NCBI GenBank assembly: GCA_015229045.1
Contig: JADGCJ010000110.1
Span: 1-11,076, forward strand
Source of the DNA: Magnetococcales bacterium
GTDB taxonomy: Bacteria; Pseudomonadota; Magnetococcia; Magnetococcales; DC0425bin3
Reading direction: 5' to 3'
DNA: 11,076 bases
The position numbers and the translations under genes are program-made. Shown one piece after another: positions 1-5,804 of this stretch (the first letter of the stretch is position 1; every line of letters begins with the position of its first letter). A model generated the notes under the pieces. That model had not been told where the DNA came from and ran no database searches. It was given only the letters and a program-made list of their open reading frames with translations.

Positions 1-30
1 CCAGGACTCTGTCCTGGACCTGTCCGGTCG
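1..30. repeat. Palindrome at window edge, possibly a partial copy of the intergenic repeat family
   Basis: A perfect inverted repeat has arms CCAGGAC (1-7) and GTCCTGG (11-17) with loop TCT. The bases after it, up to about 30, resemble the segment that follows the hairpin of the composite repeat at 10991-11013 (TCCTGGACCT, then a CC/GTC/CCAG pattern). I read this as a degenerate or truncated third copy cut by the window edge. The relationship is by eye and tentative. Confidence 0.4.
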
Positions 31-106
31 CCAGCCCCCTGGACCCCGGTTCGTTGCCGGGCGCTGAATAGTTACAAATCAGACTTTTTTTGGCCTTGCC
101 CTAAAC

Positions 107-131
107 CCCACCGGGGCTTTGCCCCAGTGGG
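107..131 (-). terminator. GC-rich hairpin downstream of the octaheme cytochrome gene
   Basis: Positions 107-117 and 121-131 form an 11-bp stem around a 3-nt loop, 15 nt past the stop of the minus-strand cytochrome gene. The only non-Watson-Crick pair (112/126) is a U-G wobble in the minus-strand RNA and a C-A mismatch on the plus strand, so the fold is better in the cytochrome transcript. Only a short T stretch follows in that direction, so this could be a weak terminator or a 3'-end stabilising hairpin. The loop-proximal core (GGGGC, TTT, GCCCC) is the reverse complement of the hairpin core near 9487-9526. Confidence 0.5.
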
Positions 132-146
132 ATGGTGGTGCAAGAA

Positions 147-3100
147 TCAATAACCACGTTGCGGATAGTACCCCATGGGTGGCATCTGTTGCTGCATGGG
201 CGGGCGCCCGGCAGCGGGAGGAGGAGGCGGGAACGTATTGCCGGGAACCGGAACGACAACCGCCGGATGATGAGTCGGCATCCCCGTCGTGGCTTTGATC
301 TTTGGTGTCGGGGCATAGGAGATCTTTTCCAACTCGGGCAGATGGGTCAGATCGCGAATACGATCCTCCGGATAGCCCAATGCCTTGAAGTTGATGATCC
401 CGTTCGGATCATGGCACTCACGACACCCCCGCCCTTCCCGCTGGATGCCATGGTTGACCATCAGGGTGCCCATTTGCCGCATCCAGTGCGACTCGACATT
501 GCGCAACTGGCCATCGTCGCCAATGGGATAGATCCCGGACCACTTGTCGACGCCAAAATAGTTCATGAAGGCGTCCATCATGTAACCCTTGAAGGGGAGT
601 TGATACATCCGCCGGACGATCGGATTCTGGATGGCGACAGTCATGGAGGCCAGAGGATCGCCTTTTTCGTAGTACGAAGGATAGTCGAAGGGCAGGATCA
701 TCGCCCCGAACGGCCCCTGATTGGACATGTCCTCGTACATGATGGCGTTGAAGACCTTGAAGGGATAGATCCGGCTGTGTCCCTGTTTCATGATGGGGCG
801 AATGTTTTCCTGGACCATGCGTTGCCGTTTGGCCAACATCTCGGGCGAGAGGGCCGTCAGGGGCTGCGTGGCCTCGCGCACATAGCGCTCCACATCCAGA
901 GTGGGATACTTTTTCTTGATCTCCAGGGCAGCCTGACGCACCTGCTCGACGAGTTGCGGATCATCGATGCGTGCCATCTGGTTCATGAGGGGGTTGTAGC
1001 CGTCGCCACCCAGGGGGTTGTCACCCAGGGCATTGGCCAGGAAGGTACCGTTGCCGTTGAACCACAGGAAGAGAAAGCCCTTGCCCGGATCTCCGGAGCG
1101 CAGGACATCCCGATAAATGTAGACCCCCTCCTCTTCGTTCCAGACCGGGTGGATCCAGTCGCGCAGCATGACGCTGTCGGCGCCCAGGCTATGGATATGG
1201 CAGGCCTCGCAGGAGACGCGATCCAGATGACCGTTCAAAATGGCCCGATAGGGCGACTTGAGATGGGCCGCGTTGGTATGACACCCCTCGCAGGTGACCT
1301 CCTGCTCCGGCAGATCGGTGGCGACCAGATCCACCCCTTTGGTACCCCGGGGAATCTTGTGTCCTTGCGGCACATGGCAGTCGGTACAGATCAGGCCTGC
1401 CTCGGCATGGATGTCGTTGTCGGCGGTGATGGAGTTGGCCCGCTTGGCCCCCGGATGGAGCAGGCGCGGATTGTCATAGCCCAGGTTTCTCGGCGCGGCA
1501 TTGCCCTTCAGATTGGCCTCCAGGTCGCCACCCATGTTGTGCTGGTGGCAAAACATGCAGTTGTCCTTGGTGGGCAGGCCAACCGTCAGGGCCGCCTTCA
1601 AGGTGCGATCCTGGTTCCAGCGATTACCGCCTTCATCCTTGATGACATGGCGGAAATTCATGTCGTAGGCCTGGGCGTGACAGATCAGGCAGTCGATGCC
1701 CTGTTTGACCACCTCGGGGACATCGCCGACGGGCATCATCTTTTCCGTGGCCGGGTGATAACCACCGCCAATATGGCACTGGCCGCACCCTTCGCTGCGG
1801 GTGACGATGCCCTCTTTGTGTTCGGGAACGGCAGTGGCATCGGTTTTGGCTGTCATGGCATGTTTGACGGCATCATCCATGGCGGCACCATGGGGAGGCA
1901 TGACCACGGCCCCCTGAGCGACACTGGCTGGCTGGAGCGCATCGCCCCTGGCATCTGCCGGAGAGGGTGGGGTCACGCCCTGCTTGCCGGGTTCCGGCTG
2001 GTTGGGGCGCGAGGCGGCCAACTCGGCCCAGCCAGTCCAGGAGAAAGAGCCTGGCACACCGCAGGCCCGGTCAATCTTGCCCACCGGAATGGGACGCGAA
2101 CCCGGGGCATTGACCTGGCGGCCATCATAGCCATAGGTGCTGAAACCAGGGGAAGAGCGTTGAAACTTGTAATGGACGCTCTCCACCACGTCGTTCAGGG
2201 TGTCCACATCGGTCACCTTGCCTTCGTGATCCGTGACCTTCATGGTGGCGTGGCAGCGCAGGCAGGTATTAGGCCCCTCATACTGCCGGATGCCGGCATC
2301 GCGAAAATAGCGAATATGGGGGAAGGGGGTTTCGTGCATGAACGAGCGGGTCTGCATCAACATGTTGGTCTTGATGCGGCGAGCGAAGGGATTGCTCTCC
2401 TTCTCCACCACGCGCTCGGCTTTCTGGGCGCGATACTTCTCCGTCAACTCCTGGGCCATGGCCTCGAATTCGGCATCGCTGACCGGCTTGGAAGTGGCGT
2501 AGGTGAGGGGGCGATTGACCACACCCGTGTATTTTTCGAAAAAGAAGGGATAGAGCCATTTCTTGCCGGTGCCGATCAACAAAACCCCGACCAGGAGTAC
2601 AACCAGAAAGGCGACATGGCCTATGCCACGCTGAGAACCCATTGTCTCTCCACTTTGCGTCGTTTTTCCTGTCATCGCGTCAGCCTCCTGGTTGGATCGC
2701 GGCTTGTGAGGTTCTGCCTCGACACCCTCAGACCCCCCACCCTCGCACACCTTTTCGCCGAACACCATTTTATGAAACTCCCCGAGCAGGGTCTCCCCTG
2801 CCGTGGCCAGATAGATGTGTCCCACCAAAAAGGCGACCAGAAGAGCGGCCACCGCCTGGTGCAAAAGCGCCAACGGCCAGATTCCCCCCCGATCGAGAAT
2901 CCTGTCGGGGGCATACTCCGGAAAAAGAAACATGATGCCGGTCACCACCAACACCGGCACGAGACCAAACATCACCCCCAGGTAGGTGACCTGTTGCAGC
3001 GGGTTGAATTTGGCCCGAACCGTCGCCGGAAAGGGTTGTTGTCCACCCTGAAAGATGCCCACGGCATAGAAGCGGACCTGGGTCAGCATACGCGCCAGAA

Positions 3101-3359
3101 AACCCCGGTGTTCCGGGACATAGTGTTGCCAGTTGCGCGATACATAGGAACCGAACAGATAAAATCCATACCCCAGGGCCATCATGACGCCGCACACATT
3201 GTGCAACATGCGTGCGATGGGAAACGGCATGACGCCCAGCGCCGACTCGGGAAAATGCAGCACCGCACCCGACAGGAGCAAAAGCAAAAAATTGGTGGCA
3301 TTGAACCAGTGCCAGACGCGCAGCCAGACGGGATAGAGTTCGACCATGGGGCGGTTCAT
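147..3359 (-). CDS. Fused cytochrome b561-like domain and OTR-like octaheme cytochrome c
   Basis: The product has 1070 residues. Residues 1-200 hold four predicted membrane helices with candidate b-heme histidines H17, H35, H53, H167 and H181, as in the thiosulfate reductase/Ni-hydrogenase cytochrome b families that react with quinones. After a polar linker, a fifth helix (about 245-264) leads to a periplasmic part with eight CxxCH motifs, at C366, C525, C557, C601, C658, C690, C717 and C979. The heme spacing and phrases such as CHIGGGY, GLICTDCH and FLFLWFNGNG fit the octaheme tetrathionate reductase family as I remember it, so a sulfur or nitrogen oxyanion substrate is possible but unproven. 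Hemes 1 and 2 are separated by an Ala/Pro-rich insert (about 451-515). The last 50 residues are proline-rich. The ATG directly follows the heptaheme gene's stop. It may be two overlapping genes joined by a frameshift (see the findings). Heme count is certain, family moderately so, substrate unknown. Confidence 0.85.
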   Translation of the reverse strand: MNRPMVELYPVWLRVWHWFNATNFLLLLLSGAVLHFPESALGVMPFPIARMLHNVCGVMMALGYGFYLFGSYVSRNWQHYVPEHRGFLARMLTQVRFYAVGIFQGGQQPFPATVRAKFNPLQQVTYLGVMFGLVPVLVVTGIMFLFPEYAPDRILDRGGIWPLALLHQAVAALLVAFLVGHIYLATAGETLLGEFHKMVFGEKVCEGGGSEGVEAEPHKPRSNQEADAMTGKTTQSGETMGSQRGIGHVAFLVVLLVGVLLIGTGKKWLYPFFFEKYTGVVNRPLTYATSKPVSDAEFEAMAQELTEKYRAQKAERVVEKESNPFARRIKTNMLMQTRSFMHETPFPHIRYFRDAGIRQYEGPNTCLRCHATMKVTDHEGKVTDVDTLNDVVESVHYKFQRSSPGFSTYGYDGRQVNAPGSRPIPVGKIDRACGVPGSFSWTGWAELAASRPNQPEPGKQGVTPPSPADARGDALQPASVAQGAVVMPPHGAAMDDAVKHAMTAKTDATAVPEHKEGIVTRSEGCGQCHIGGGYHPATEKMMPVGDVPEVVKQGIDCLICHAQAYDMNFRHVIKDEGGNRWNQDRTLKAALTVGLPTKDNCMFCHQHNMGGDLEANLKGNAAPRNLGYDNPRLLHPGAKRANSITADNDIHAEAGLICTDCHVPQGHKIPRGTKGVDLVATDLPEQEVTCEGCHTNAAHLKSPYRAILNGHLDRVSCEACHIHSLGADSVMLRDWIHPVWNEEEGVYIYRDVLRSGDPGKGFLFLWFNGNGTFLANALGDNPLGGDGYNPLMNQMARIDDPQLVEQVRQAALEIKKKYPTLDVERYVREATQPLTALSPEMLAKRQRMVQENIRPIMKQGHSRIYPFKVFNAIMYEDMSNQGPFGAMILPFDYPSYYEKGDPLASMTVAIQNPIVRRMYQLPFKGYMMDAFMNYFGVDKWSGIYPIGDDGQLRNVESHWMRQMGTLMVNHGIQREGRGCRECHDPNGIINFKALGYPEDRIRDLTHLPELEKISYAPTPKIKATTGMPTHHPAVVVPVPGNTFPPPPPAAGRPPMQQQMPPMGYYPQRGY
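2673..2689 (-). promoter_or_regulatory. Internal Shine-Dalgarno and ATG at the start of the octaheme module
   Basis: Inside the fused gene, a perfect AGGAGG (complement of 2684-2689) lies 8 nt before an in-frame ATG (codon at 2675-2673, residue 229). That ATG opens the octaheme module: a short polar stretch and then the membrane anchor at residues 245-264. This is a better ribosome binding site than most real starts in the window. It could yield a separate octaheme protein of 842 residues (147-2675), either as a second product or as the only one if the two modules are really separate genes. Confidence 0.6.
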
Positions 3360-4310
3360 CTATTTTGCCTCCGGTGATTTTGGCTTCCGGGCGGCGAGCC
3401 AGCGACCCAGGCCGTGCGCGGTGACCCCCAGGAGGGTCAAGCCGATCAGCGCCAGACTGGCCCGATCCAGCCAGCGGTTGCGGGTCATGCCGACGATATA
3501 GGCATCGTTCAAGACCGCGCTGTTGATAAACCCCGCCTTTTGCCGATCCTCCTGGGCGCGATACTTGTAGAGTTTGGTCAGCAGAATCGAATCGCGGGTG
3601 TGGCAAGCTACGCAATCGCGTTCGGCGTAGGTCGCCTTCAAGATGACGTGATTGCCGCCCAGAACGGGGGTATGACACTCCAGACAGCGCACCGTGCGCC
3701 AGTGCAACGCCACCTGGGGCAGCCAGTTGTGCGCTGCTTCCAGAGTGGCGAAGCGCCGCTTGGTCAGGAGAGATGTCCCGGCCGGTGTCTTATGGCAGCT
3801 CAGACAAATGTGATTGTCGCGCTGGACCAGAAGACTCATTTCCCCCTCTTTCGGCACGGTCTGGAAGGTGTGCGGATCGTGACAGGAGAAACAGTCGAAG
3901 CGGTCTGGCATCGCCTGAAAATGGACGCTGTTCAGGAACTCACGTTCGATGCGTTCAAACTTGTTGCGTTGAAAGCGACCACTCTCCATGTGGCAGTCGA
4001 CGCAGTGGCGGGTCTCCAGGCGGGAAGCGGCGTCGTGCGGAAACTGCTTGAAGCCGGTGCCATGGCAATCGAGGCAGGTCTGGCGATTGTGGCTCGACTG
4101 GGCCAATTTGCCCTGATCGACAAACAGGTTGACCAACCGTCCCGTGCGCTGGTCACGATAGGCCAGGGTGGGCATGCCATGACAGCGCTCGCAATAGGTG
4201 TCGTTGTTCTTGTCAGCGGCACGGGCAGCCCCCCCCCACACCAGAGCGACCACTGAAACAACGAAAAGGAGAACCGCTGTGGCGATTCTCCTTTCGGAGG
4301 TTTGCGTCAT
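3360..4310 (-). CDS. Membrane-anchored heptaheme cytochrome c
   Basis: The product has 316 residues. An N-terminal signal sequence (hydrophobic 11-26, likely cleavage after the AARA motif near residue 31) exports it. Seven CxxCH motifs follow, at C40, C79, C103, C140, C169, C209 and C233. A C-terminal helix (about 281-302) and basic tail would anchor it in the inner membrane with the hemes in the periplasm. The spacing and extra histidines (such as H74, H91 and H130) suggest mostly bis-His hemes, but I cannot assign a named family beyond generic multiheme (NapC/NrfB/c3-like) cytochromes. Its TAG stop touches the ATG of the b/octaheme gene, so the two are surely cotranscribed and probably translationally coupled. 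The likely role is electron transfer between the b-type quinone module and the octaheme protein. The chosen start is the ATG that gives the complete signal peptide. Confidence 0.9.
   Translation of the reverse strand: MTQTSERRIATAVLLFVVSVVALVWGGAARAADKNNDTYCERCHGMPTLAYRDQRTGRLVNLFVDQGKLAQSSHNRQTCLDCHGTGFKQFPHDAASRLETRHCVDCHMESGRFQRNKFERIEREFLNSVHFQAMPDRFDCFSCHDPHTFQTVPKEGEMSLLVQRDNHICLSCHKTPAGTSLLTKRRFATLEAAHNWLPQVALHWRTVRCLECHTPVLGGNHVILKATYAERDCVACHTRDSILLTKLYKYRAQEDRQKAGFINSAVLNDAYIVGMTRNRWLDRASLALIGLTLLGVTAHGLGRWLAARKPKSPEAK
4265..4294 (-). promoter_or_regulatory. Hairpin in the early coding region of the heptaheme gene
   Basis: Positions 4265-4277 and 4282-4294 pair as nine perfect pairs, one wobble (U-G in the minus-strand RNA) and three more pairs around a 4-nt loop. 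The structure begins 16 nt after the start codon's first base. Just upstream, CTCC-GAAA-GGAG forms a small GNRA-loop hairpin that would compete for the same GGAG bases. The sequence encodes part of the signal peptide, so chance is possible. A translational control role is inference. Confidence 0.35.
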
Positions 4311-4401
4311 GGATCAGATCCCCCCAGGCTTCCCCTGCTGGTTGTTTCTCCGGGCAACCTCTTCCCCTTTACAATACAAAAACGAGAGGCTGCCCCTGTT
4401 T

Positions 4402-5373
4402 TCAGGCCTGACCTGCATCCGCGACAATCAGGCGACGCAGGGCAGAGTTCCGGTCCCGACTGGAGGAGTAATCAATGGCCGTCTTGCCCTCCTTATCGGT
4501 CTGCCCCGGGTTGGCGCCGTGCGCGATCAGAGCGCGAACCGTCTCCAGATGATCGTGCCGGGCAGCAAACATCAGGGCCGTGGTCCCTTCATCGTTGGCG
4601 GCGTTGACATTGGCACCGCTGGCGAGAATAGCCTCCACAATGCCAGTGTACCCCTTTTCCGCCGCCAGGAGAAGTGCCGTGCAACCACACTCATGCTGCA
4701 CACCCAAATCCGCCTTGGCACTCAGCAGCACCTTGACGGTCTTTTCATGGCCGCCTTTGGAAGCCAGCATGATGGCGGTGTACCCCTCTTTCGCTTGTTG
4801 GTTGGGGTTGGCGCCATTGGCCAGCAACACCCTGGCAACGTCGTCAAACCCCCGCTCCGCAGCCAGCATCAAGGCGGTCTTGCCATGAGCGTCGGCCCGA
4901 TCCACAGGCGCGCCACGATCAACCAGGATCTGGACCAGGTCCGGATACTGGTAGCGGGCAGCCAGCATGACCGCATCCATGCCACTGCGCGTACGGATGG
5001 TCGGATCAGCCCCGGCCACCAGCAACGTCTCCACAATCTCCTTCGATCCCCATTGTGCGGCCAGCATCAAGGGGGTAAAGTCCCAGGCGTCCCGGACGTT
5101 GACCTCGGCCCCTTTGGCGATCAGACGGCGCACCACATCGACATGGCCATTCTCCGCCGCCAACATAAGCGGGTTGCGACCCAGGTAGCCACGCGCGTTC
5201 TCGTCCGCCCCTTGCGCCAAAAGCTGGTCAACCTGTTGCAGTTGACCGTCCATGGCGGCCCTGGAGAGGTGTTGCGGTTGCGGCTCGGAGCGGGGCGCGC
5301 CCCATTGCGAGAGCGCGGCCATCCCGGCCAATGCCAACAGTGCGGCGGTGAATTTCATTCCTTTGGCGTTCAT
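4402..5373 (-). CDS. Exported ankyrin-repeat protein
   Basis: The product has 323 residues. The chosen ATG is preceded by AAGGA about 8 nt upstream and gives a clean signal peptide (about 1-22: short basic start, then an Ala/Leu core). A longer reading frame would begin at 5430 but spoils the signal. From about residue 33 to the end run nine 33-residue ankyrin units. Most carry the TALMLAA-type helix and the GA(D/N)xN turn, and the last acts as a C-terminal cap. There is no lipobox or other domain, so it is probably a soluble periplasmic scaffold or protein-protein adaptor. It is the first gene of the minus-strand unit, 91 bp before the heptaheme gene. That context suggests assembly, stabilisation or protection of the multiheme complex. 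This role is inferred, as ankyrin repeats carry no specific function. Confidence 0.92.
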   Translation of the reverse strand: MNAKGMKFTAALLALAGMAALSQWGAPRSEPQPQHLSRAAMDGQLQQVDQLLAQGADENARGYLGRNPLMLAAENGHVDVVRRLIAKGAEVNVRDAWDFTPLMLAAQWGSKEIVETLLVAGADPTIRTRSGMDAVMLAARYQYPDLVQILVDRGAPVDRADAHGKTALMLAAERGFDDVARVLLANGANPNQQAKEGYTAIMLASKGGHEKTVKVLLSAKADLGVQHECGCTALLLAAEKGYTGIVEAILASGANVNAANDEGTTALMFAARHDHLETVRALIAHGANPGQTDKEGKTAIDYSSSRDRNSALRRLIVADAGQA

Positions 5374-5429
5374 GGTTCTTTCCTTCGGATCAGAAGACTG
5401 CGTACAACCGTTTGTTCTCGATGACGGCA

Positions 5430-5447
5430 ACCATCCACCTGGATGGT
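5430..5447 (-). promoter_or_regulatory. Inverted repeat in the ankyrin gene leader
   Basis: The arms ACCATCCA (5430-5437) and TGGATGGT (5440-5447) are perfect and separated by two bases. If transcription starts near 5507, this lies in the 5' leader, about 57 nt before the start codon. The 2-nt spacer is too short for a hairpin loop without opening a pair, so a protein operator is as likely as an RNA structure. No regulator can be named. Confidence 0.35.
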
Positions 5448-5482
5448 ATTGGCGACCTGTGCTACCCTGCCGGGGCTGGATC

Positions 5483-5500
5483 AGAAGATTAGAATCTTCT
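5483..5500. promoter_or_regulatory. Perfect 8-bp inverted repeat near the predicted transcription start
   Basis: Arms AGAAGATT (5483-5490) and AATCTTCT (5493-5500) are perfect, with spacer AG. They lie just downstream of the transcription start predicted from the sigma-54 promoter at 5518-5532, a position typical of a repressor operator. The 11-base direct repeat GGATCAGAAGA (5387-5397 and 5478-5488) overlaps its left arm. The function is inferred from position only. Confidence 0.35.
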
Positions 5501-5517
5501 TCTTTGCTTATAGCTAT

Positions 5518-5532
5518 GCACGGATCGCACCA
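5518..5532 (-). promoter_or_regulatory. Candidate sigma-54 (-24/-12) promoter for the ankyrin/cytochrome unit
   Basis: Read on the minus strand, the sequence is TGGTGCG, four bases (ATCC), then GTGCA. The family consensus is TGGCACG-N4-TTGCA. The invariant GG (5531-5530) and GC (5519-5518) have the required 10-base spacing, and nine of twelve defined positions match. Transcription would start near 5507, giving a leader of about 134 nt before the ankyrin ATG. A sigma-54 activator is encoded divergently and an inverted repeat lies about 150 bp upstream, the usual layout for this promoter class. Confidence 0.6.
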
Positions 5533-5555
5533 TATCCATGATCTGTCGGAACAAA

Positions 5556-5580
5556 GTTATATATAATATTGTTTTATAAC
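5556..5580 (+). promoter_or_regulatory. AT-rich segment with a perfect TATAAT
   Basis: TATAAT occurs at 5562-5567 on the plus strand within a very AT-rich stretch (about 5550-5600). It is flanked by the short inverted repeat GTTATA/TATAAC (5556-5561, 5575-5580). It could be a -10 box for the activator gene, about 230 nt upstream of its start, but no good -35 box lies 16-18 bp before it. The AT-rich stretch also sits between the inverted repeat at 5672 and the sigma-54 promoter, where DNA bending is usual. I found no clear IHF consensus. Confidence 0.25.
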
Positions 5581-5671
5581 GTATATTTAATTTTACCAAG
5601 AGTGTCTGATCGCATGTTTTTGTGTTGGGGATCTCCCGTGGGGCAATATTTTCCTCCCAAACAAACCACAC

Positions 5672-5702
5672 TGGGACAAAATGTCCGGTACATTTTGTCC
5701 CA
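5672..5702. promoter_or_regulatory. 13-bp perfect inverted repeat, likely activator binding site
   Basis: Arms TGGGACAAAATGT (5672-5684) and ACATTTTGTCCCA (5690-5702) are perfect complements around the 5-base spacer CCGGT. A further half-site, TGTCCCA, occurs at 5771-5777. The element lies about 140-170 bp upstream of the sigma-54 promoter candidate and about 100 bp upstream of the activator's own start codon. This suits an upstream activating sequence for the divergently encoded activator. A self-regulating operator is also possible. Such a long perfect dyad is unlikely by chance, but the protein that binds it is inferred. Confidence 0.7.
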
Positions 5703-5804
5703 AACTGTTCCAGTACCTGCTCTGCGACCGTCATCAAGGGACGGGGAGCCAGGCAATCGGCGGCTTGACGTGTCCCATGGCTGCTTGGGCAGTGGGAGAC
5801 CCTG

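Noticed and set aside
132..3377. A 1081-codon plus-strand open frame opposite the fused cytochrome gene
   Set aside because: The minus strand encodes eight CxxCH motifs and recognisable membrane helices. The antisense frame gives a His/Gly/Val-rich protein without domains, as expected from GC-rich codon bias.
2770..3678. A 302-codon minus-strand frame overlapping the cytochrome b and heptaheme genes
   Set aside because: It covers regions already explained by clear genes in another frame and shows no signal peptide, domain or ribosome site.
4198..5424. A 408-codon plus-strand frame opposite the ankyrin gene
   Set aside because: It mirrors the ankyrin repeats in antisense. The repetitive pattern comes from the nine repeats on the real strand.
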